DNA from: Haloferacaceae archaeon
Lineage (GTDB): Archaea; Halobacteriota; Halobacteria; Halobacteriales; Haloferacaceae
DNA: 9,361 bases
Reading direction: 5' to 3'
NCBI GenBank assembly: GCA_018609965.1
Contig: JAHENP010000225.1
Span: 1-9,361 of the forward strand
Position 1 is the stretch's first letter. Each line of letters begins with the position of its first letter. Shown here one piece after another: positions 1-5,422 of this stretch. Under the pieces are notes generated by a model, which saw only the letters and a program-made list of their open reading frames with translations, was not told where the DNA came from and searched no databases. Both the position numbers and the translations under genes were made by a program.

Positions 1-1
1 C

Positions 2-40
2 GGTAGCCTGGAGAACGGGATGGGCGGAATTAGCCCCTAA
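2..40 (+). CDS. possible C-terminal end of an upstream gene (partial)
   Basis: Reading from base 2, twelve sense codons (ending Gly-Gly-Ile-Ser-Pro) run into TAA at 38-40. Codon choice resembles a haloarchaeal coding region, but the piece is too short to assign a family. It could be the 3' end of a plus-strand gene lying left of the window. A Δ1-pyrroline-5-carboxylate dehydrogenase would make sense next to proline dehydrogenase, but nothing in these residues shows it. Chance is a real alternative. Confidence 0.25.
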   Translation, partial: GSLENGMGGISP

Positions 41-149
41 GCCCGCCCGACGCCGGGGTGACGTGTCGACCACCGTTCACTCGCCTCTCGGTACAGATTT
101 TTCGTTCGGAGGAGGAACACTCAAGCCCAACGCACCGGTACGCTGAGAC

Positions 150-989
150 GTGCTTCCACCAGTCGCCAGCAACTTCGTCGCCGGCGAGGACCCGGCGACG
201 GCGTTCGAACACACGCGGCGCACCAACAAGGATGGGGTCGCGGTGATCCTCAATCTCCTGGGCGAACACTACCACGAACGGGCACCGGCAGACGCGGACG
301 CGGCGGCCTACGAGCGGCTGATCGCCGACTTGGGTGCCAGTGACCTCAACGGCTGTGTGTCGGTGAAACCCTCACAGTTGGGGATCGATGCTGGTTCCGA
401 GGTGTTCGAGGAGAACTTCCGCCGGGTCGTGGAGGCGGGTGCCGACCACGACGTGTTCGTCTGGTGTGACATGGAGGACGCGACGACGACGGACACGACG
501 CTGGACGCGTTCGAGACGCTCGCGACCGAACACGGCGGCGGTGTGGGCTTGTGTGTCCAGGCGAACCTCCGGCGGACTCGCGACGACTTAGAGCGACTCG
601 TCGACGTTCCGGGGAAGATCCGGCTCGTGAAAGGCGCCTACGAGGAAGACGAAGAGATCGCCTACACCGAGAAGCCGGCGGTCGACGAGGCCTACCGGGA
701 GGATCTGGCGTACCTGTTCGAACACCGCGACGACGGGATCGGCGTCGGGAGCCACGACCCGGAGATGATCGCGTACGCCGAGGAGCTTCAGGCGCGCCAC
801 GGCGCCGAGTTCGAGGTACAGATGCTGATGGGTGTCCGAGAGGACGCACAACGCCGGCTCGCGGCCGAGGGACACGAGGTGTGGCAGTACGCCCCGTACG
901 GTGACAAGTGGGTCTCGTACTTCTACCGGCGGGTGCGGGAACGCAAGGAGAACCTGACGTTTGCCGCCCGTGCGGTGTTGGGCGTGTAG
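150..989 (+). CDS. proline dehydrogenase (FAD-dependent, monofunctional)
   Basis: This enzyme oxidises L-proline to Δ1-pyrroline-5-carboxylate with FAD as cofactor and passes electrons to the respiratory chain, the first step of proline catabolism. The 279-residue product covers the whole PRODH (βα)8 barrel and matches the usual length of single-domain archaeal enzymes. Visible family motifs are SVKPSQLG (71-78), DMED (107-110), VQANL (136-140), RLVKGAY (158-164), SHD (201-203), QMLMG (224-228), YAPYG (247-251) and the C-terminal YFYRRVRERKEN (257-268), whose paired arginines bind the proline carboxylate in characterised relatives. The start is GTG at 150, because an in-frame TGA lies at 144-146 and the N-terminus (PPVASNFVAGE) is typical. 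A strong purine tract, GGAGGAGG (108-115), lies 34 nt upstream, too far to serve this start. A 13-bp inverted repeat follows the stop. Confidence 0.93.
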   Translation: MLPPVASNFVAGEDPATAFEHTRRTNKDGVAVILNLLGEHYHERAPADADAAAYERLIADLGASDLNGCVSVKPSQLGIDAGSEVFEENFRRVVEAGADHDVFVWCDMEDATTTDTTLDAFETLATEHGGGVGLCVQANLRRTRDDLERLVDVPGKIRLVKGAYEEDEEIAYTEKPAVDEAYREDLAYLFEHRDDGIGVGSHDPEMIAYAEELQARHGAEFEVQMLMGVREDAQRRLAAEGHEVWQYAPYGDKWVSYFYRRVRERKENLTFAARAVLGV

Positions 990-991
990 CC

Positions 992-1054
992 CGCCGGCGG
1001 TGTGGGACTGCCGAGTGGCCCGCGACCGGTCGGGGGCGTCACACACCGCCGGCG
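992..1054. repeat. 13-bp inverted repeat with internal palindrome, 3' of proline dehydrogenase
   Basis: CGCCGGCGGTGTG (992-1004) is repeated exactly in inverted orientation at 1042-1054. The 37-nt spacer contains the palindrome CGACCGGTCG (1023-1032). The pair starts 2 nt after the stop codon, so the mRNA could form a stable stem at its 3' end. No T-tract follows directly, so a classical archaeal terminator is not shown; transcript end protection is an alternative role. Confidence 0.6.
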
Positions 1055-1100
1055 TCACTCCGCGACGCCGACTGTTCCTCACCGGACGATGTGAAAGTAC

Positions 1101-1107
1101 TGAATAC
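1101..1107 (+). promoter_or_regulatory. candidate TATA box for the DUF502 gene
   Basis: TGAATAC is one of the few AT-rich words in this intergenic stretch, with purines (GTGAAAG) just upstream as a possible BRE. It is centred about 33 nt before the ATG at 1137, implying a leader of only a few nucleotides. This rests on position and composition only. Confidence 0.35.
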
Positions 1108-1136
1108 CCTCGGGGTGAAACGTTCTGGTAGCGCAG

Positions 1137-1862
1137 ATGACAACCTGGAAGCGTGACTTCGCCAGCGGTCTGGTCGTGATTATCCCCGTTCTGGTGATCG
1201 TCTTCGTCGTCAGTTGGGTGTACACCCGGCTCTCCAGCATCGGTGTCCCGGCCATCGAGAGCGAGATGATCCCGGGCGCGCCGTGGGTGCCGGTGGAGCT
1301 GGCACAGGTTGCCATCGCACTCGTCGTGTTCGTGTTGCTCGTCTTCTCTGCGGGCTACCTGATGCGGACGACCGCCGGCCGGGTGTTGGAGGGTGTGATC
1401 GACGACACGATCAACCGGGTCCCGGTGTTGCGGGTGTTGTACAACGCGTCGAAACTGGCCGTCGAGACCGCGCTCACGGGCACCGACGAGCTCCAGACCC
1501 CGGTGAAAATCGAGCCGTGGCCGGGGATGCGGATGACCGCGTTCAAAACCGGGAAACAGACAACCGACGGCAGAGAGACGGTGTTTCTCCCGACCGCACC
1601 GAACATCACGACCGGGTTCGTCATCGAGGTCGACCCGGACGACATCACCGAGACGGACGAACGCGTCGAGGAGGCGCTGACCCGCGTGTTGTCCGCCGGG
1701 TTCGGTGATCAGGACACTGGCGTCCCGATCGACGTCGAGGACGCACAGACCCCGACCGACGGCTCACGGACCGAGGTCGACGTGACCGACCGAGCGGGCG
1801 ACGACCCTGTGGACGCGACCGACCGAGCGGGCGACGACGCCGTGGACGCGACCGACGACTGA
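1137..1862 (+). CDS. DUF502 family membrane protein
   Basis: A 241-residue protein of the DUF502 family, whose molecular function is not established. Two hydrophobic segments are visible, about residues 9-29 and 54-77, with a short extracytoplasmic loop between them. A conserved soluble domain follows, with the family signatures INRVPVLRVLYNASK (92-106), VFLPTAPNITTGFVIEV (149-165) and the SAG motif near 187. The last 30 or so residues fall outside the family core. They are an acidic, low-complexity tail made of an 11-residue unit used twice plus a partial third copy. The start is ATG at 1137, directly before the first membrane helix. The gene stands alone, 147 bp after proline dehydrogenase and 104 bp before the thioesterase, all on the same strand. 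Family assignment is firm; any role is unknown. Confidence 0.88.
   Translation: MTTWKRDFASGLVVIIPVLVIVFVVSWVYTRLSSIGVPAIESEMIPGAPWVPVELAQVAIALVVFVLLVFSAGYLMRTTAGRVLEGVIDDTINRVPVLRVLYNASKLAVETALTGTDELQTPVKIEPWPGMRMTAFKTGKQTTDGRETVFLPTAPNITTGFVIEVDPDDITETDERVEEALTRVLSAGFGDQDTGVPIDVEDAQTPTDGSRTEVDVTDRAGDDPVDATDRAGDDAVDATDD
1776..1859 (+). repeat. in-frame 33-bp tandem repeat at the 3' end of the DUF502 gene
   Basis: Two full 33-bp units (1776-1808, 1809-1841) and an 18-bp partial unit (1842-1859) run straight into the TGA. The units differ at a few bases, mostly at their start and end, and share the run ACCGACCGAGCGGGCGACGA. They encode VDVTDRAGDDP, VDATDRAGDDA and VDATDD. Near-identity at synonymous positions points to recent duplication rather than protein-level selection alone. 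Confidence 0.85.
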
Positions 1863-1966
1863 GGCTGTCTGCCGTCGCCTCCGCCCCTCCCGGCAGTCGC
1901 GACCACCGACCCCAGCCAGCGGCAACGACCGAACGGGTCAAGACGCCGGCACCGTTCCCTCGGAGT

Positions 1967-2416
1967 ATGACGGAGTCGACGCCGTTGGACGAGGAACACA
2001 CGGAGTTGCTGTCGGCGTTCATCGACTCACACGGGTTCCTCTCGTGGCTGAACCTGGCGGTGACGGAGTTGGAACGCGGCCGGGTCGTCCTGTCGGTGCC
2101 GTACGACGAGAAGCTGGTCAACCCCGGCTCCCCGGTGGGGTCGATCCACGGCGGGATCGCGGCGTCGTTGGTCGACACCGCCTCGGGGTTCGCGTTGCGG
2201 TCGACGTTCGACGACCCCACGACCGGGTCGTTGGCGACGACTGATCTCAACGTCACCTACCTCCGGCCGGCGACGGCCGACCTCCGGGTGGAAGCGGAGG
2301 TGTTGCGCGCCGGCGACTCGATGGGGTTCACGGACACACTCGTGACGAGTGTCGCGCCGGACGGCGAGAACAAGGAGATCGCCGTCGGCCGCACCTCCTA
2401 CCGGTTGTTCCGGTGA
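1967..2416 (+). CDS. PaaI-type hotdog-fold thioesterase
   Basis: A 149-residue single hotdog domain of the PaaI/YdiI-like acyl-CoA thioesterase group, expected to hydrolyse small or aromatic acyl-CoA esters in the cytoplasm. The signature IHGGIAASLVDTASGFAL spans residues 60-77. Its HGG (61-63) begins the central helix and the acidic residue D70 is the probable catalytic aspartate. The C-terminal strands LNVTYLRPA and a late FTDTLVTS strand complete the fold. The N-terminal 25 residues are a helical extension normal for the family. Start is ATG at 1967. GGAG at 1962-1965 almost touches the ATG, too close for a standard ribosome site. The gene converges on the DUF7533 gene with a 29-bp gap. 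The substrate cannot be told from sequence. Confidence 0.88.
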   Translation: MTESTPLDEEHTELLSAFIDSHGFLSWLNLAVTELERGRVVLSVPYDEKLVNPGSPVGSIHGGIAASLVDTASGFALRSTFDDPTTGSLATTDLNVTYLRPATADLRVEAEVLRAGDSMGFTDTLVTSVAPDGENKEIAVGRTSYRLFR

Positions 2417-2445
2417 CGCCCCGCCGCCACCAACCCCCGGGCGAG

Positions 2446-2691
2446 TCACTCCGTCTCGTCGTCGTCGACGGAGACGATCCCGCCGACGGTCCGTTCGGCG
2501 ACTGCGGCGGGGATGTCGCCGGGTGTGGTGAGCTTCTGTGGGAGCACCACCATCAGCGCCGCGAGGAGGACGAACCCGGCGCCGAACAGGAGATCACCAC
2601 CGACCGCGCGCTCGATCCCGTAGCCGGCGACGGGGAGCGCGAAGATGAGCATCCCGACCGTCCCGATCATGTCGAGAATCCCGAGTTGCAC
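2446..2691 (-). CDS. DUF7533-like small membrane protein
   Basis: The likely product is 81 residues. It contains two hydrophobic helices (about 9-29 and 34-51), the motif LTTPGDIP (54-61) and an acidic C-terminus, matching my recollection of a haloarchaeal-specific small membrane family (DUF7533) of unknown function. An open frame reaches much further upstream (to about 3015), but that part is Arg-rich and antisense-like and overlaps the GIY-YIG gene. I therefore place the start at GTG 2691, giving MQLGILDMIG. An internal ATG at residue 8 is the alternative. A TATA-like box is centred 27 nt upstream. The gene lies 62 bp after the GIY-YIG gene on the same strand, so read-through is also possible. 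Confidence 0.7.
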   Translation of the reverse strand: MQLGILDMIGTVGMLIFALPVAGYGIERAVGGDLLFGAGFVLLAALMVVLPQKLTTPGDIPAAVAERTVGGIVSVDDDETE

Positions 2692-2713
2692 GCGTCCCAG
2701 TTGTCGCCGCCGG

Positions 2714-2721
2714 GAGAAAAC
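2714..2721 (-). promoter_or_regulatory. candidate TATA box for the DUF7533 gene
   Basis: On the minus strand this reads GTTTTCTC, centred about 27 nt before the GTG at 2691, the spacing expected if transcription starts at the first codon. It supports GTG 2691 as the start and a possible private promoter inside the gene string. Confidence 0.4.
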
Positions 2722-2753
2722 ACCCTCGTTCAGCCCACGTCTCGCCGGCCGTC

Positions 2754-3044
2754 TCACTGTCCGCCGGCCGGCCGGAACTGGTCGGGGTCGAGCCCCATCT
2801 CTCCCTCGACGAGTCGTTTCTTCGCGGCTCGCGACAACGACTTCACCTCGTGTTCCCGTGAGAGTGCGGCCCCCCGAGAGTCGTGCCGCTCGACGTGGAC
2901 CAACTCGACGGGCGTCCGACCGCGGGTGTACTTCGCCCCCTCGCCAGCGTCGTGTTCCGCGACACGACGAGCGGGATTGGTCGTGTAGCCGGCGTAGAGG
3001 CTGTCGTCGGCACACAACAACAGGTAGACGTAGTGATCACTCAC
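2754..3044 (-). CDS. GIY-YIG nuclease superfamily protein, UPF0213/YhbQ-like
   Basis: A 96-residue stand-alone GIY-YIG domain. The fold's motifs occur in order: YVYLLLC (5-11, the GIY strand), LYAGY (16-20, the YIG strand), the conserved Arg in RRVAEH (26-31), AKYTRGR (38-43) and the helix SREHEVKSLSR (62-72), which carries the metal-binding Glu (E64). The layout matches the UPF0213 group of short proteins linked to DNA processing or repair, whose substrate is poorly defined. Start is GTG at 3044, because an in-frame TGA lies only two codons upstream at 3048-3050. That TGA is also the stop of the 40-residue ORF described next, leaving a 3-nt gap, so the two are probably translated together. 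Confidence 0.88.
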   Translation of the reverse strand: MSDHYVYLLLCADDSLYAGYTTNPARRVAEHDAGEGAKYTRGRTPVELVHVERHDSRGAALSREHEVKSLSRAAKKRLVEGEMGLDPDQFRPAGGQ

Positions 3045-3047
3045 GGC

Positions 3048-3170
3048 TCACTCGTGGCTGTCGTGCGCCGAGAACCCCTCGACGGGGCGGTGCTGGGTGA
3101 CGACACACTCCGGCAGGGTGGCGACGACACACTCCGACGGGGTGGCGTCGATCCGGTCGATTCCGTTCAC
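3048..3170 (-). CDS. unrecognised 40-residue ORF coupled between the zinc-ribbon and GIY-YIG genes
   Basis: A GTG at 3170 opens a frame of 40 codons ending in TGA at 3048-3050. The GTG overlaps the stop of the zinc-ribbon gene in a GTGA arrangement (4-bp overlap), and the ORF ends 3 nt before the GIY-YIG start. Such tight joints on both sides are typical of real operon members. The product has two cysteines in a repeated context (PSECVVAT then LPECVVTQ), followed by a His/Glu-rich end (SAHDSHE). GC-rich third positions and modest acidity fit a haloarchaeal protein. I recognise no family. Two cysteines plus several histidines could bind metal, but that is inference. The alternative is a fortuitous frame created by an intergenic repeat. 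Confidence 0.55.
   Translation of the reverse strand: MNGIDRIDATPSECVVATLPECVVTQHRPVEGFSAHDSHE
3099..3136. repeat. 24-bp-period tandem duplication inside the 40-residue ORF
   Basis: GACGACACACTCCG occurs exactly at 3099-3112 and 3123-3136. The 24-bp period equals eight codons, so the duplication keeps the minus-strand frame open and yields the paired ECVV blocks. Flanking bases (GGGTG) are also shared. It is too short and has too few copies to be a CRISPR. Confidence 0.75.
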
Positions 3171-3316
3171 TCGTGGCGGCTCCGTGCCCGTGCGGCTTCG
3201 GCGATTCCTGCGTTGGCGGAACAGGAGGGGCAGGCGTGTAGTCGCCCCCGCTCGTCGCTGAAGACGCGCGCGAAGCGGTCGGACACGTGCGATCCACAGT
3301 GGTCACAGCGTGGCAT
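3167..3316 (-). CDS. small zinc-ribbon protein, DUF7563-like
   Basis: A 49-residue protein with two CxxC knuckles, C4-C7 (CDHC) and C29-C32 (CPSC), spaced as in a zinc ribbon. Between them is the conserved block HVSDRFARVFSDERGRLHAC. This matches a haloarchaeal family of tiny zinc-finger proteins (DUF7563) of unknown function. Start is placed at ATG 3316 (MPRCDHC). A longer reading from 3376 adds 20 basic residues not seen in the family. A TATA-like word (minus-strand GTATTTG, plus 3361-3367) lies about 48 nt upstream, allowing a short leader. The gene follows larB by 87 bp and overlaps the next small ORF by 4 bp. Nucleic-acid or protein binding is plausible but not shown. Confidence 0.75.
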   Translation of the reverse strand: MPRCDHCGSHVSDRFARVFSDERGRLHACPSCSANAGIAEAARARSRHE

Positions 3317-3403
3317 GGTCGGCTGGCGTTTGCCGTATTTCGTGGTACGTGACGACAACACAAATACCCTCGCCACGGACCGGTGGGTACGGCCTCGTCG
3401 GGG

Positions 3404-4162
3404 TCACTGTCGTGCGATCAACGCCGCCTGTGTCCCGGCGACGAAGCCGGCGTCGACGTTCACCACCGACAACACGGTACACGACTGGAGCAGGCCGAGC
3501 AACGCGGCCTGCCCGTCGCCGCCGGCGCCGTACCCCGCCGACACCGGGAGCCCGATCACGGGCGTGTCGAGCCGGCCGGCGATCACCGTCGGGAGCGCCC
3601 CTTCCCGCCCGGCCGCGACGATGACCGCGTCCGCCTCGCGCAGTGCCGGCACCACGTCCAACGCCCGGTCGAGGTTCGCGACACCCACGTCGTCGTAGCG
3701 CTTGACCGTCGGCCCGGCCTCGCGGGCGATCACCGCCGCCTCGCCGGCCGCGTGGGCGTCCGCCAACCCGGCCGCGACGACCGCGACCGTCCCGTCGACG
3801 GACGGCAACGCGAAGTCGGGCGCGTGAACCACGAGCGTCCGGGCGCGTTCGTCCCGTTCGACCGTCGCCTCGGGGTGTCGCTCCCGGACGGTCGTCGCCA
3901 CCCGAGCGGCCGCCTCGTCGCCGACTCTGGTGACCACGGCCCGTCCGGTCGTCTCGACTGCTCGCTCCGTCACTGCAGCGACCTCGGCGGTGGTCTTCCC
4001 CTCCGCCAGAATCCCCTCCGGCACCCCGCGGCGCCCCTCTCGTGCGGTGTCGAACCGTGCGCCCCGGTCGCCGTCGGTGATCGTCGTGTACCCTCTGAGC
4101 TGTGCCTCCGCCTCGGCGGGGGTGAGCTCTCCGGCCGCGACCGCCGCCAGCGTCTCGCGCAT
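3404..4162 (-). CDS. larB: LarB, nickel-pincer nucleotide cofactor biosynthesis
   Basis: LarB carboxylates the pyridinium ring of nicotinic acid adenine dinucleotide and cleaves off AMP, the first step towards the nickel-pincer cofactor used by lactate racemase (LarA) and relatives. The 252-residue product has the LarB N-terminal domain (MRETLAAVAAGELTPAEAE, FDTAREGRRGVPE at 37-49), then the PurE-like domain: VVAAGLADAHAAGEAA (128-143), YDDVGVANLDRAL (156-168), VAAGREGALPTVIAGR (182-197), PVIGLPVSAGYG (201-212) and QSC with C228. C228 lines up with the cysteine that holds the substrate covalently in the Lactobacillus enzyme. ATG 4162 is preferred over a GTG 14 codons upstream because it gives the family N-terminus. 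larC and larE are not in the window, so the cofactor pathway must be completed elsewhere. Confidence 0.9.
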   Translation of the reverse strand: MRETLAAVAAGELTPAEAEAQLRGYTTITDGDRGARFDTAREGRRGVPEGILAEGKTTAEVAAVTERAVETTGRAVVTRVGDEAAARVATTVRERHPEATVERDERARTLVVHAPDFALPSVDGTVAVVAAGLADAHAAGEAAVIAREAGPTVKRYDDVGVANLDRALDVVPALREADAVIVAAGREGALPTVIAGRLDTPVIGLPVSAGYGAGGDGQAALLGLLQSCTVLSVVNVDAGFVAGTQAALIARQ

Positions 4163-4279
4163 ACGCGCTCTCGGTGCCGCGGGGACACGTACCCGTCGGT
4201 TCACCGACCCCTGCTACACTCACCCGGAACTGCGCAGAACGACCGTGTGAGTCCGTCTTCCCGGCGGAATTTGAGAACG

Positions 4280-4287
4280 TTTATAAG
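4280..4287 (+). promoter_or_regulatory. TATA box of the DUF1931 gene
   Basis: TTTATAAG is the best TATA box in the window. It is preceded by the purine-rich GAGAACG (possible BRE) and centred about 28 nt before the ATG at 4312. The spacing predicts a leaderless transcript and a strong promoter. Confidence 0.75.
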
Positions 4288-4311
4288 TGGCCGACTGGTA
4301 GCGCCGTATGC

Positions 4312-4479
4312 ATGGCGGACCACATTATCAAGGCAGCCGTCAAGGAGTACCTGGACGACAAGAACGTCGCGTCGGACTTCTACGACGCACTCGACGACGA
4401 AGTCGCGGAGGTCCTCGACGACGCGGCACGCCGCGCAGAGGCCAACGACCGGAAGACGGTCCAACCGCGCGATCTGTAA
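4312..4479 (+). CDS. DUF1931 small protein with a shortened histone fold
   Basis: A 55-residue acidic protein conserved across haloarchaea. It begins MADHIIKAAVKEYLDDKNVASDFYD and ends ARRAEANDRKTVQPRDL. The second half reads like a histone: a long central helix (about 22-44), then RKTV in place of loop 2 (histone GRKTI), then the first residues of helix 3. It stops at PRDL, so most of helix 3 is absent. Larger bacterial DUF1931 proteins of known structure have a histone-like fold. Whether this short form binds DNA is unknown; its acidity argues against simple wrapping. ATG 4312 is chosen over longer readings because the upstream extension is not conserved and the TATA box sits inside it. It converges on rpiA with 17 bp between stops. 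Confidence 0.85.
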   Translation: MADHIIKAAVKEYLDDKNVASDFYDALDDEVAEVLDDAARRAEANDRKTVQPRDL

Positions 4480-4496
4480 ACTGGGGGCTCTTCCCG

Positions 4497-5249
4497 TTAT
4501 TCCACCGACAGGAGAGTGGCGTCGCCGTCACGACCGACGACGACGGCGTCGGTGGTGTCGACGAACAGTCCGTGTTCGACGACACCCGGCACCGCCGACA
4601 GCTCTGCCGCCAGCGTCGCCGGCTCCGACACGTCGCCGAACGCACAGTCGACCACGAGGTTGCCGTCGTCCGTGACGACCGGGCCGTCCTTCCGTGCCGC
4701 GTCCCGGGGTTCCGGCGTTCCACCGGCCGCCTGGAGATGACGCTCGACGGTCGCCGCCGCGGTCGGCACCACCGCGACCGGAACCGGGTGTGAGAGCGTC
4801 CCGACGAGTTTGGTGTCGTCGACGACGACGAGGTAACGGTCGGCCGCCCCAGCGACGATCTTTTCGCGGGTGTGTGCCGCGCCGCCGCCTTTGATGAGTG
4901 GCGGCGACGCCGCGAGCGTCTCGTCACCGTCGAGAGCGAGGCCGCCCGACCCGCTGACGGCACCGCTGAGCGCGACCTCGTCGGCACCGTCAATCGCTAC
5001 GTCGAGTCGAGCGGTGTCCGCGAGGTCGGTCAACGGCACCCCAGCCTCGCGTGCGACGGCTCGCGACTGGTGTGACGTGGTGACGGCGGTCACGTCGAGC
5101 CCGGCGGCGACGCGCTCGCCCAGCGCCCGGATCGCCGCCGCGGCGGTGCTACCGGTACCCAACCCGACTGTGTCCCCGTCCACGACCGCCGCGGCGGCGC
5201 GTTCACCCGCCGCGCGCTTCGCCGCTGCCGTCCCCTCAGTCGACTTCAT
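4497..5249 (-). CDS. rpiA: ribose-5-phosphate isomerase A
   Basis: RpiA interconverts ribose 5-phosphate and ribulose 5-phosphate, supplying pentoses for nucleotide and histidine synthesis in the cytoplasm. Motifs in the 250-residue product are GLGTGST (29-35, phosphate loop), AIDGADE (86-92, catalytic aspartates), KGGGAAHTREK (120-130, with the general-base Glu), DDTK (144-147), DDGN (194-197) and PGVVEHGLF (221-229). Between the two catalytic motifs is a Gly/Ser/Ala-rich stretch (about 93-118) roughly 20 residues longer than in E. coli RpiA. ATG 5249 gives the expected N-terminus MKSTEGTAAAKRAAGERA; a longer reading from 5318 adds a non-conserved basic leader. GGGAGGT abuts the ATG, too close for normal ribosome binding, and a TATA-like box at -27 suggests leaderless expression. 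Confidence 0.93.
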   Translation of the reverse strand: MKSTEGTAAAKRAAGERAAAAVVDGDTVGLGTGSTAAAAIRALGERVAAGLDVTAVTTSHQSRAVAREAGVPLTDLADTARLDVAIDGADEVALSGAVSGSGGLALDGDETLAASPPLIKGGGAAHTREKIVAGAADRYLVVVDDTKLVGTLSHPVPVAVVPTAAATVERHLQAAGGTPEPRDAARKDGPVVTDDGNLVVDCAFGDVSEPATLAAELSAVPGVVEHGLFVDTTDAVVVGRDGDATLLSVE

Positions 5250-5272
5250 ACCTCCCGGTGGGGGCGCGGCTG

Positions 5273-5279
5273 AACAAAA
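5273..5279 (-). promoter_or_regulatory. candidate TATA box for rpiA
   Basis: The minus strand reads TTTTGTT, centred 27 nt before the ATG at 5249 in otherwise GC-rich DNA. This matches the leaderless spacing seen at several genes here. Confidence 0.5.
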
Positions 5280-5306
5280 GCCTGCGGCTCGCGGCGACCG
5301 TAACGA

Positions 5307-5314
5307 CCAAATCC
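5307..5314 (+). promoter_or_regulatory. candidate TATA box for tRNA-Leu
   Basis: CCAAATCC is centred about 28 nt before the first base of the tRNA at 5338. It is a weak match and the only AT-rich word at the right distance. Confidence 0.3.
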
Positions 5315-5337
5315 TCACCCGTCTCAGTAAGGGACGC

Positions 5338-5422
5338 GCGAGGGTGGCTGAGTTTGGCCAAAAGCGGCGGACTTAAGATCCGCTCCCGTAGGGGTCCGTG
5401 GGTTCAAATCCCTCCCCTCGCA
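5338..5422 (+). tRNA. tRNA-Leu, anticodon TAA
   Basis: An 85-nt type II tRNA. The acceptor stem GCGAGGG/CCCTCGC is perfect with discriminator A. The D stem is GCT/AGC around a long D loop. The anticodon stem GCGGA/TCCGC holds the loop CTTAAGA, giving anticodon TAA. A 14-nt variable arm (TCCCGTAGGGGTCC) is typical of Leu. The T stem GTGGG/CCCTC with loop TTCAAAT contains a T-T mismatch at its second pair, where most relatives have T-A. CCA is not encoded and no intron is seen. The gene lies divergent from rpiA. Its 3' end is repeated downstream in direct and inverted orientation. Confidence 0.95.

Noticed and set aside
1..60. RNase P or SRP RNA 3' end
   Set aside because: The GC-rich end looked RNA-like, but I could not match conserved RNA motifs; a short coding tail is the simpler reading.
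588..1082. 164-residue minus-strand frame
   Set aside because: Antisense to proline dehydrogenase without recognisable domain.
2692..3015. N-terminal extension of the DUF7533 gene
   Set aside because: Arg-rich, overlaps the GIY-YIG gene in another frame, and the family protein begins near the membrane helix.
3095..3150. Possible CRISPR-like repeat
   Set aside because: Only two units with 10-bp spacing and an in-frame 24-bp period; no leader or cas gene.
3303..4223. 306-residue minus-strand frame and 430-residue plus-strand frame (3383-4675) over larB
   Set aside because: Both are extremely Arg/Gly-rich shadows of the larB and neighbouring coding frames; larB has clear family motifs.
4480..4496. 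Terminator between DUF1931 and rpiA
   Set aside because: Only 17 bp with no T-tract or stem.
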